This document shows positions 25,926 to 38,062 of a stretch of 64,000 bases of DNA, one piece after another; positions within the stretch are counted from its first letter, which is position 1; the number at the start of each line of letters is the position of its first letter. The position numbers and the translations under genes were made by a program. The notes beneath the pieces are model-generated. The model saw only the letters and a program-made list of their open reading frames with translations. It ran no database searches and was not told the DNA's origin. The DNA comes from Petrosia ficiformis (Eukaryota > Porifera > Demospongiae > Haplosclerida > Petrosiidae): assembly GCA_947044365.1 (NCBI GenBank), contig OX345647.1, positions 807,001 to 871,000 on the forward strand. Direction: 5' to 3'.

Positions 25926-26027
25926 CATTTGTCATGAAACACTAAACTCCCCCAAATTAATAATCAAATATAACGACTATAAATAAATTATACAATGATT
26001 TATTTATTCTGCTTCTTGTACATCTAA

Positions 26028-26367
26028 TATCTGTTGCTTGTTTTATATCATCTATAGTGACCCCTTCTGAAATTTCAACAAGTATCAGACCCTTCTCTTT
26101 AAACACACCCTAAACACAACATATACATACATAATCACATGTCTGTTTATACATATGTACACATACCATTTCAGTAATAATACAATCCACACAGTTCTTT
26201 CCTGTTAATGGTAGACTACATTCATCTAATATCTTATGACTACCATCCAATAATATATCACTGATTAGTTTTATATCATATAATAATAATATCTTTGTTG
26301 TATGTTCCAAGGTAACACTCCTAGTTACAAGATACATAGCTCCACCCATTCCTTTTACAATCTTACC
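26028..26367 (-). pseudogene. OXCT1: SCOT/OXCT C-terminal fragment, copy 3
   Basis: The same three exon-like segments as copy 1, including [17 protein letters not shown] and [11 protein letters not shown]. The first donor is AAAG|AT, and the intron acceptor before SHKILDE is lost, so the first two segments now read through in one frame. It is a decayed duplicate most like copies 1 and 6. Confidence 0.7.
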
Positions 26368-26699
26368 CTATATCACCATGGTAACATGTACATGTACACT
26401 GGTATATTAAGATACATCTATACATATGTACGTACTCTATAATATTACACCATATTAAACTACTAAGAATATAGTAAATAATATCATTCACTATTCACAA
26501 TCAGGAATCAATTAAGTATATATTTTGCAATCGTAAACTAAAAACAAAATTCATTTATTAAAACATGTAAATATACTGATATCATCACAAGTTCAACTGA
26601 CTAGCCACTACTATGATAATGTATATATAATTATAGTTTATTGTTTAGTTAAACAGTTTCATAAACATCAGTTTCATCTTGCTGTCCTTCCTGTTGTGT

Positions 26700-29600
26700 T
26701 TATGGAGATGTTTCTACATGTCCATATGCTTGACACTCTTTCATTTCAATATCTTTCCTATAATCATATTATATTACATGTATATAATATATCATATGAT
26801 TATCATATAATTATACTAACTTTGAATCTTCCATTATTTCATATATAGGCTCTCCAAAATGTTGAACTGCGGATCTGAAAAATGATAATTATATATAATT
26901 ATTAATAATATGTCTATCACAAACTTTTGCATTTCTCTTGTATTGTTTTTATTCTTTTCAATAAATAGTAATACCACAAGAATAACAACTATTATCACTA
27001 AAATGATATTAGTAATACCCAACACTGATATACCCGCTACTAGACCAGTAGATCCAGTCTGTGAATCATTAGATGAAGAGATGAGTGATGGAGTTGAACT
27101 AGTAGTAGATGATGGAGTTGAACTAGTAGTTGAACTGTCCATTGTAATCATTATAGTAACTGGAGGGGATCTCTCACTCTCATATTCTACATTATTAATA
27201 GTGAAGACACCATACACTTGAAACACATACTCAATATCATGTTGTAATCTAGGTAATCCTGTAGAGACTACTGATACTGGGAATATAATAGTCTGAAATG
27301 TCTGTTCATTAGTTTGTTTGTATTCCAGTACATAACTTGTGAGTTCAGTGTAGTTCAGAGGTGTCCAGTTAATGATTACTATATCTTCTAATATCTCAAC
27401 TATTAGATCTTCTATTCCTGTATTATAATAACATATTAATAATAGTTCTATATACACTGGATATACCTGGTAACAGAGTTGAGGCTTGTATCTCTATCCA
27501 TTCACCTGGACCAGCAATAGTGTATGCTCTCACACCAATGGTATAACTTATGAAACTTGTTAATCCTGATATGATATATTGTGTGTCTGTTATACCATTT
27601 ACAAAAATTACAAATGAATCACTGTTGTCAGACTCTCTATAACGTATATCATACATGATGATGATACCATTAGGCATAGAGGGTTGATTCCATGTGATAC
27701 TGATCTGATCTACATCTGATCCACTTGACATTAGGTTTGACACCACACCAGGTTCTGAGAGACACAAACATCATATGAAACATGAACTAGTATTGAATAT
27801 ACTAACTGACCAGCTTGTTCTGTCTGTTGTATTCTATTATCACTTGTTGGTCCAGTTCCACCATCATTATATGCTGACACTGTCACAGTGTAGTTGGTAT
27901 ATGGTCTCAGTTCAGTGAGAGTGTATGCTAAGTTCTTTCCTCCAATGACAGTGATAGTGTCAGAGAATGTTGTGTTTGTGTAGTAGAGTAAGTATCCATT
28001 GATAGGTTCATTCTGTCCAGGAAGTACTTCATCCCATGAAACAGTTAAAGACCTAGCCTCAACTGATGAGAAGATTATGTTCTCTGGAGAAGAAGTAGGT
28101 GCTGAGAGATACAAACATCATGTGAATTATGTATTAGTAATGAATATACTAACTGACCAGCTTGTTCTGTCTGTTGTGTTCTATTATCACTTGTTGGTCC
28201 AGTTCCAGCATCATTGTATGCTGCTACTGTCACAGTGTAGTTAGTAAATGGTCTCAGTTCAGTGAGAGTGTACACTCTATTCTCTCCTCCAGTAATGTTG
28301 ATAGTGTCAGAGAATGTTGTGTTTGTGTAGTAGAGTAAGTATCCAGTGATGGGTCCATTCTGTCCAGAAGGAGATACCTCATTCCATGAAACAGTTAAAG
28401 ACCTAGCCTCAACTGCTGAGAAGAATATGTTCTCTGGAGAAGAAGTAGGTGCTGAGAGATACAAACATCATGTGAATTATGTATTAGTAATGAATATACT
28501 AACTGACCAGCTTGTTCTGTCTGTTGTATTCTATTATCACTTGTTGGTCCAATTCCAACATCATTGTATGCTGATACTGTCACAGTGTAGATGGTATATG
28601 GTCTCAGTTCAGTGAGAGTGTATGATCTGTTCTCTCCTCCAGTGATGTTGATAGTGTCAGAGAATGTCGTGTTTGTGTAGTAGAGTAAGTATCCAGTGAT
28701 GGGTCCATTCTGATTGATACAAGGTACCTTATCCCATGAGACAATCAAAGACCTAGCCTCAACTGATGAGAAAACAATGTTCTCTGGAGAAGAAGTAGGT
28801 TCTGAGAAAGAAATATCAGAATGGAGTTATCAAATTCATACTACACCTGAGAAGATGTTTATTCATAAAACAGATCTATACACATTTACTTATTTTGGAC
28901 AGTCTGTCACACACAAGTACTAAAAATGTGGGTGTTGTATTGTTAGTGTTTTCCCCATGATAAATATTAAGGGTGAAGGAGAGCATCAGTGGTACATGAT
29001 ATTTGGTCAACTAAGTTCAATGAGCTGTGTTTAACTGTGTTTTCAGCATAATTAAATGATGGGGGAGCACCATGGTACCACCCCTTCGGGGAAACACTGG
29101 TATTGCTGTACTCAAACTTCAAACACTTGTTTCACTTTATTTACAAATTTTATAAACTCAATTTTGATATCTCAGATTTTCTGTGTAGCTAACAGGATTT
29201 CATACAGGTTGGGGAAGATTGTATGGATGTGGGGCGTGTGAAAATTAGGTACTCTGAGAAGGATTCTGGTGGGTTTCTGGCAGCTAGCAGACTATTAGTA
29301 TACTGTGGTTTTGAGCACTTGTTACTACTCTATTTACTACTTTGATTGATATTTGTGTGCTTAATTTGTTAAGCTGTTATATCTTACATGACATTATACT
29401 TTCTCAAAACTACTGGGGGAGGGGCTGGAAGGTGGAATCCCAGAACGCCCCTCCTCTGTATATATGAAATCCTGGCTAAGTAAGCTTCTTGAGAAAAATT
29501 AGATGTAGCTGAAAATGTGTCCACTCACACATTAAATTTCAAATAAAACTTGAACAAGCACACACATAAATTACCCAGATCCATTCTTTATCTGTTGGCC

Positions 29601-32275
29601 AGTTCTAATTCCTAATATCATTTTTCAACTCACCAGCAGAGAGAGTGGTAACAATATTACCACTATCAAATTCAATGTTACCAGCAGCAAATAGTCCAAG
29701 GAATTGTGTGATTTCGCAATAACTACCAGGATTAATACCATTGAACACAAGTGGTGATGAACTAGAGGTCTTTTGATCAAAATCATTAAATGATGCCTCA
29801 CATAGTCTACGACACTGACGTGATGCACTGTAACCATTAGAAGGGATTAGATCAGGTTCAGTCCATGTCAGAGTAATAGTATTACTAGTAGAAGTAGCTG
29901 TGAGGTCACTCACTGATGGTAGTGCTGAAGGGAATCAGTAATATAGTGATTGTAATACACAAGATGTTTACTATCACTTACTTAATGTCACACTCTCAAT
30001 ACTACTATTAACACTGGGTAGTACAGTAGTATCATCGTCATCATATGCTACTACAAAGAACTCATATGTTTCATTCTGAGTGAGTCCTGATGTCACATCG
30101 TATGTTGTTGTATCAGTGGTGTTTACTAAACTCTGAATATTATCACTACCATTGAGAGAATAGAACACCTCATATCCAGGTGATGATCCTGTCCAGGAGA
30201 GTCGTACATGAGTCAGATTTGTATCCAGTCTTGTTAGTGTGAGAGTGGGGGTAGCAGAAACTGTAAAAATTATAAAGTAATCATCTATGAAATTAACACA
30301 AATTTATTAATGGGTTAACTAAATTTGTAAAAGGCAGGACTAGTTTTAAAGTTCAGTGATCTTTATTCATGCACTACTATGATAAATCTGTGGTTTGTAT
30401 AAGTGTTATACTATTTTGAATGTGTAATCAACTACAACACTATATCCTTACATGAAGTGACAACCCTATTTTAGTTCAGTGATGTAAGTTCACTATAGAA
30501 TCTGACATGTACATGTAATATACAAACAAATGTATATATGACATACATGTACTTGTGTAAACCACAAATGAATATACATGTATACATGTACATACATGTA
30601 CTCACTTACAAAACACTGGTATGTCCATACCAAGCTTTACTGTTACTAATAAATGAGTTTAATTGTTCCCAAGAATACAAATATAATGTAATGTAGTTTA
30701 ACTTTTAAAGAGTTTAGTGTTTAAATGCATTATATGTATGGCATTCTGACTTTAATATTTTATGTCATATTTAATGTTTGGGTTTAGTGTAATTATATAT
30801 GTTATCATCTATATGACTTCACATGAAATACTGTTTCAAATTAAAACAAGAAATTTGCTTTTCAAAGGCTGGATTCACTCCCTAAACACTCATATGTCCG
30901 TACCAAGTAATTCCTCTAGCTTATTATTACTAATGAATGTGTTTAACTATCTCCAAGAATGGAAATATAATTCAGATGTAGTTAAATGAGTATATGTAAT
31001 CATAAGAAAAGGGGTCATTTGGTAAATATTAATTTTGATAAAAAGCTAACCTTTAAATGTTACCATTTTATATAACAAACTAAACCAGGTATCTAGAAGA
31101 GAAATGATTGATCTTCCTGGATACCAACTTTAGTTTCCTTTCTATATATAATAGCAAGAATTTAATTCAAAGGTAAGCATTCTATCAATTAATGGTGAAT
31201 TACCTTCAAATCGATTTTAGCTATACTTATATATGTATAGAGCATATGTCTGGTATTCTAAATCTGACTCTCATATTTCATGTCAATTCTTTGGGATTCT
31301 CATGGATGGTCACATTTAATTATTACTTTTCTACTAACCTGTTACAGTTAATGATGAACTACCCTCAGTAGCAGTGACACCATTAATAGTACCATTCCCT
31401 ACTCTGGCATTAGAGACAGTACACTGATAGTTACCTCCCTCTCTCATCCTCACTGTCACTGTCACCAGTGTAGCCATACCAACACTCACTACCTCACGAG
31501 ACAAGTCATCACTTGTTTGAGTAATACTAAATGAGTTTGGTCCTGTACATGTGACATTAGTAGGAGGTCCATTTGTTACAGTGAAGATCAGGTTGAATAC
31601 TGGAGGATCAACATATCTTGGTGTGGAGATCAGGGATAATGACATGTCTCCTGCTTTAGGACCAGCTATAAAATGAAGTGATATATTATATACTATTACT
31701 ACACAACTCATCATTAACTCACTATTATCATTGTATGTACTGGTATCATACACTCCTACTACTAGTGTTCTATCATCAATGATACATTTGTACAGACCCT
31801 CATAATCTGATGTTATTGGTGTTGTTGAACCTTCATCCCACAATAATACAGTGTATTCGAGCTGTTCATTAGTCTGAAATATTGGGTCTAGTCCAGTGTA
31901 ATCATTTGTTACCTCATTATTACTAAATGTTCCGGTGTATACTACAACTTCAGTACCATTAGGATAGTAAAAGGTTCCATAGGTGTTGGACATATAATGC
32001 AGACACCAAATACCCTCAATAAAATTATCACTATCACCATCCTTCTCAGTATCAGGGAATTGTTGAGATGTAATCATATAGTAGTCTGGTATTATTATTT
32101 CAAGATACTCAGCCCACAAATGTACAACTATAATAATATAGTATTGAGAATGTAATACATAACAACTTCATAAAGATTTACCTTCTTCTTCTGTTGGGTC
32201 AATTCTAAGTTGTCCTTGTATTCCTGATAATGAACATACTACTAGTACTATCGTATATACACACACTCTCCACAT
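26700..32275 (-). CDS. R5: type B Ig/FN3 receptor with prematurely ended tail
   Basis: Exons: signal peptide 32182-32275 (MWRVCVYT...), Ig1 31723-32127, Ig2 31339-31665, FN3-1 29982-30260, FN3-2 29634-29924, array 28508-28801, 28158-28451 and 27811-28101, FN3 27467-27754, FN3+stalk+TM 26925-27417, tail 26821-26874 and 26700-26757. The sum is 3168 nt, 1055 aa plus stop. Ig 32-275, FN3s 276-854, FN3/stalk/TM 855-1018. Two array exons begin with Ala (CTCAG|CACC) instead of Glu, and one lacks a codon. The tail keeps PIYEIM and QAYGHV, but a TAA at 26700-26702 stands where R2 and R9 read CAA, removing the last 17-18 residues including the terminal VYETV. The frame beyond the stop is still readable to about 26650, so the change is recent. 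Confidence 0.85.
27811..28801 (-). repeat. R5 FN3 exon array, three units
   Basis: Exons of 291, 294 and 294 nt. The 3'-most unit lacks one codon (VLPGQNEPING where others have [12 protein letters not shown]). Confidence 0.9.
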
Positions 32276-32373
32276 TTTGTAATACTGTCAGCTTGTTTGA
32301 GTGACTAGTGGACTGCGTTTTTACCGTATCACTGCACTAATTTCTAATTTAACGAATGTTTTCGTCGCTCTTG

Positions 32374-32389
32374 CACGTGACACCACGTG
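32374..32389. promoter_or_regulatory. Two tandem CACGTG E-boxes upstream of R5
   Basis: CACGTG occurs at 32374-32379 and 32384-32389, about 100 bp upstream of the R5 ATG, inside an unusually GC-rich patch (32300-32470). R2, which shares the MWRVCVYT signal exon, has one CACGTG about 350 bp upstream of its ATG. bHLH factors of the USF/MITF/MYC type bind this site; use here is inferred. Confidence 0.35.
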
Positions 32390-32999
32390 AAAGATCATTG
32401 CCATAGAATGTGTCAATGTGCGGCAGGCAGCAGGAACAAGCAAGCTTTAACCGTACACCACAATGCATCAGGATGGCAAAATGACTGACCTTGCATTTAA
32501 AAATCTGCTAAAATAGACATAATTCTGAATACGTAAGCACATACATTTGTTGGTTTTTATGACTAACTGCACCTGCTAATATCAAGTAGCAAACCAGTTA
32601 GATTATCATCATCATAATAATTCAAAATTGTCTGTCTGTCAACTTCAGAGACAAACACAAGAACATGATCATGAGATGATGAATCAATTTACACATATCT
32701 TACATATGTATCATGTGTATGCCACTGATCCGGCCAATGATCACTTCAACTGAACAGTTAACATTGTAGCTGCATTATATTAGTGGTGTTTTTCTGCTTC
32801 TCTGCAGCAAAGCAAATAGCTACTAAATAATTAGATTAAGTTAGGTCCTAAAACTAGTTTATTATTGAAATGCTTTCATGCAGTAATTCTATACTGAATT
32901 CCAGTGCAGCCTGGATCATGTATTGATAATGAACTTCAACAAAAAATGACACTATAATTAATTATTTCATACACACATTATATCCACAGCTCAAAATAA

Positions 33000-33040
33000 T
33001 ATATATATATAATATATATATATATATATACATATATATA
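33000..33040. repeat. (TA)n microsatellite
   Basis: Interrupted TATATA tract between the R5 promoter and the R6 3' end. Confidence 0.85.
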
Positions 33041-33068
33041 ACATTGTATATATTTCATACACACATTA

Positions 33069-33309
33069 TGTTGCAAAGAGTACAGAAGTATAGATATATT
33101 GCATAATGTAGTCATGGGTGTTGCAAAGAGTACAGAAGATGAGGAAGTTGAAAAAAGAAAGAATTCAGAGAAGAAAGAAGAGAAATGTAATGAAATGTAT
33201 GATTTGAGGATGATAGTTTGTATGAAATAAGTCTGACATAATCACACTTTTGTCTGGATGTTGCAAAGAGTACAGAAGTATAGATATATTGCATAATGTA
33301 GTCATGGGT
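33069..33309. repeat. Direct repeat pair of about 51 bp
   Basis: The same segment, from ATGTTGCAAAGAG to GTCATGGGT, occurs at 33069-33119 and 33258-33309, 189 bp apart. A third partial copy (TTGCAAAGAGTACAGAAG) starts at 33121. The spacer is purine-rich. Confidence 0.85.
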
Positions 33310-34030
33310 ATATTTAATTGTTTAACTATTGCATCTCACTGCAGTTCAAATTGCTTGAAACTAGATCATCACCTGACCATGCGTACATTAAATCATTTAT
33401 AATATTGCACATCTGACAAGAATTATTGTGCTTATAGCACCTTATACTATGCTTGCATGTTTTTAATGTGGGTATTCGGGTGAAGCCGATAAAGGTCTTA
33501 ATTACATTAGTAGTTATCACATATTACTATTAATTGCACATTAATAGTACCATGTAACATTATTATATATTAGTGAAGTCACAAGTGGATTAGTACTAGC
33601 ATGCTATTATTATATAGTTATAGCGAAACGATGTACTTCGACTATACATGGAATGTAGTATAGTTATTATAGTAACAACACTTACAGGACATCTCTATAG
33701 TTATGGGAATGCCTATACAACAATTATATTTATATATAAATATTTACATGGTTTCATGGACAATCATTACAGGTATAATCAACTATATAACATATAATTA
33801 TATGCACATCGTATTAATATTGTTTTAATTTTCATGTACGTTAGGTACTCTTTATATTAGCAATAGCTATTGAGTACCATTGTGTCTTATAAAAAAATAA
33901 AAATAAAAAAAAAGCTAACTTGAACAATGAAATAATATAATAGTTGTGTTGGTTTTATAGGAAATGTTTGTATAGGCTAACGTAATTATAATAATCATAG
34001 TTATTGTATTCTTATTTTATAGTGACTTAC

Positions 34031-37000
34031 AGGAGTTGGTACACTTCCTGGTTTGTTTATACGTTGAGTCTTGACTACTTGAAACATATCCACTATATTC
34101 TCTGACTTACATTTCTCAATTATGGTAGCTGCAGCACAGAATATACCAGATCTGGTCACTGTATCACTGTAGTTGATGAAAAATATAGTGACTTAAGACT
34201 TGCAAAAAGCTCCAGTTTTGAAATGTTTCATTCCAACGTATTAGTACAATTATAAGAGGTGTAGATCTGTATGTAATATACTCCTTGTATGCAAGTTCTA
34301 TAGACATTAATATAATCCAGCATACATTGGTACATTATTAGCAGAGAAGTGTGTTATACAATATAGAATACAATTGCCAGTTCAATATCTCTATTTGTAA
34401 TTTTGTATATTTACTAAACCATGATCCTTTTAAATAATCAAACCTGCAGTGTACAAGAATAGGAGAGGTTCCTACTTTACGTTGGACTTTATGCATCTCT
34501 TCCATTATAGTAATAATATTTTGATAGTTTTGAGTGTATCCATTAAAATCCCAGTCTGTAATCTGATACTGGGTCACTGTCAGATTCTGGAAGGTCTGAA
34601 ATGAATACAAACATACATAAGTAACAAACCAAATAATTATATTGATCTTAACCTTTTTATTATGAACACATAATATTCGTTCAATGTAACCATTGTATGG
34701 TGTTTCATTTTGCAATCCAACAAAATATTCTCCAATCATTTGGACATCAGCAGTAGAAGGCCAATACTGGTAACAAACTTCCTAGAATATACAAGTGACC
34801 ATGGATATAATTATTATAATTAAGTTACAGCAGTTGAAGACAAAATGCGTTGAATTTACCCTTCCATTCTCATTCAAGTGTCCCAGCATTACAATGGTAT
34901 GACATTCTCTATCCATGATCATCTTCCAGAATGCTCTACATGTGCTCTGCATAGGACCCTCAGCAACTATAAATGCTTTCTTCTGTTTGTATCCCTGTAT
35001 GACGAGAGAGGAGTTTAGAGAATGATAAAACAAGGAAAAAGTGTATAGCTAGTATATCACATGTACAATGATTCTTGCTTTTCATTCATAACGTCTGGTA
35101 ATGTATAATGCTTAAAGTTGCATCAGGTTTAGTATGAAATTGGGTGAAAACATAACTTGATGTGTAATATTCATTATCATGGTTTGGTTCTCTTAATGAA
35201 ATGAAAAGGTCTACTTGCACAATTTAATGTTTGTGCAACTTGAGACTAAGATTTGTAGGCCTAGGTGGATTACGGTAGCACAATGGAATTATTTCTATGC
35301 AGTCTTTCTACATAATACCATTTGATTTGTTCTATGTGTTTGTTAAATTAAAAGAGATCTGATTGGTCAGATGTGATGTAATGTAGAAGTAATATATAAT
35401 GTATATACATAGAATAAGTAACTGTAGACTATAGTCATGATCTGTTTTCCATACATATTACTATTGATCAATACATAACATGTTACCTACCTAAGTATAT
35501 AAGTATTATGTAATGTGTTCTATTGATGCAGCATCATATATGATACATCAATTTAGGTACACTGTTAGCATACTGTGTGTAAAGCTTACATTAATAAAGA
35601 CAGCATTGATATAATCTGGATGTTCTCCTTTGAGTGGTACCCTGTGTTTATCAGCTGTGTGTATGTATGTGTAGTGTGGTGTGGTGTGGTGTGGTGTAGT
35701 GTGTGTGATATAGTTTTAAACTCTGACATCTGTCTGACAAGACATATCCACGTATATTAAAGACATGTTTATCACACTCACATGGTGCATAGTCCATAGA
35801 TCTGTTCTTTTGAGAGAATTGTATAGCAATATCTCTTCTTACATGATCTGGTTTAGGAGTGATTTGTTCCAAAACCTATCAACAACACAATATAGTTGGT
35901 ATATAGTAGTTATCATTCATGGGCTGTTAAAATTTTATTTTTTAACTATGCGTAATAAACTAATAATTTCTATTTAACAAGACTGCTGAATTGAATTTAC
36001 AAATTTTGTAAAAGTTATTTTAAACTATACAAGAAACAATATCTTAACTATGAATGGAAGTTATAATCAAACATGAGTTTAATATACTATACATTAGTAA
36101 CGCCAGAGGGAGGCATTAAATAGGAGAAAGATTATTGTGGCTGTATGCCGAAGTTCATCACCTCATTTTAGTAATGTGTTAAGTATATTACAAATTTACA
36201 TAATTACGGTTTGGAATAAACATTTTAGTTACTAAATTAATAATACTAACACTTGGGTGTTTAATTCTAGATACTATATAGATGTGTCTACTAGTGTTGC
36301 ATATTTAAATATGAACATTATACGTAACTTCACAAATTGTACCACATTATTTCACAAAATAATTAACACACATGGTTCATCAACGATACAATATCATACA
36401 TATTTATACATCAATGACACTATATGATTCATTACTACTTACCTCAAACTGTTTCTGAAACTCATTCATATCAGTGTTTGGATTACGATAATTCATTTCT
36501 TTAAATCTTTGTCTGAAATCATTGACTCTTATTTGTGTATCACCACATGTCACTGATTCAAGAATAGCATCGAAGATAAACACATATTGATTCTATTTAA
36601 AAAATGGAGTTACGAAGAAGAGGCAGTGATTTAACATAGAACTATAATGGTCCCAAACTCTCAATATAATTATTATAATTATACTAACCACTGTCTGGAC
36701 CATCTTCATACGTTGTTGTCTGAGTCGATTAATGATTCTAGGAACATCAATAATTCCTTCATTTTCTATCTGTTGTAATACCATGTCTATTGTTATGAAT
36801 GTACCAGTACGTCCAACTCCAGCACTATGTGTATATACATGTGTATAACATCACTAATTATTAAAACAGTTCATTTAAATAATCGTTTGCCACATCATAA
36901 ATGATATATGTCATGTGTGTATGTATGTGCTTGCTTTAATATGTATATATAACATATGATCCATAATATGTACTTACCTACAGTGAACCAGCATAGGTCC

Positions 37001-38031
37001 TCTCTTGGGTTGATACTCTGCTTTTATACGTCTATAGAAAGTGAGTATTGATGTTGCATACTCAGGTACTCCATGATCGGGCCAAGATGTGAAATGATAT
37101 TGTGTGATCTTATGAGGAACATAATCTGAGCTTCCAGGTAACTGTGAGATGATGAGGAATTATTGAACATTAAAACATGAAGTATACATTTATATATATG
37201 CAGTGTTATTTTGTTAATGTATTTTATTCTTATTATATAAACTGTCATGAGATATAATAATGCCTTTCTGTAAAATATAGTTCATGTAGGGGGACTATTG
37301 TGTATGATCAATGAATGAAGATCGTCTCACCTCTAACTGAAGTGTCCTAATGGTATAGTCAGTGTAAACCTGTTCGTCTGCTAATGTGACTTTGAATGGT
37401 CCATAACTCTGAGTGGAACCAGACTCAGGCCAGTACTGTTGACATTTAATCTTTTTATCCTCTTTAAGGTTGGTTACCATGACAATGATAGGTGGTCTCT
37501 CTTGCCATACAAGGCACAAAAAGTCAACAGTTGTTTTGTTCAACGAACCTAGAGTGTGCAAGAAGTATAGGAAAAAATAATTATAGTTTGGTTTTAGTTA
37601 TAGTAAAGTATTATAGTTAGTATACTAAAATGATGGACCCCCTTACTAAAATATGTTTGAGTTTTAGTTTTGGTATACCATAACAACACTAGTATTTATA
37701 ATGTTCATTGTGTGTACTCACAAAATATATTTTTGGTAGTTACTACATTGTTTGTTCATTTCACAAATTTGGGACAGAAAACTGTTTGTTCACTTATTTA
37801 TTATACAAGCACTGATTCTAATTACAGTACAATAGAAACAGTAAATTAGATTATGTGCATATAATGTGTGATAATAGGATGATATGAAACTGTATACATT
37901 TATTGTTTATGATTTCAGTTCTTTAATAGATGAATAGAAAACAATACACATCCCATAATTTGTGTTCTTTCTGTCTTCCCTATATATGTATGTATGTATA
38001 TATATATATATGTATGTATGTATGCATGTAC

Positions 38032-38062
<31 letters not shown>

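Larger units (their letters stand above)
32390..34030. other. Gap between R5 and R6, non-coding
   Basis: About 1.6 kb with no exon I can support. It holds a (TA)n tract at about 33000-33040, a direct repeat at 33069-33309, and AT-rich sequence up to the last recognised R6 exon. Any final R6 coding exon should lie here but was not recognised. Confidence 0.45.
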
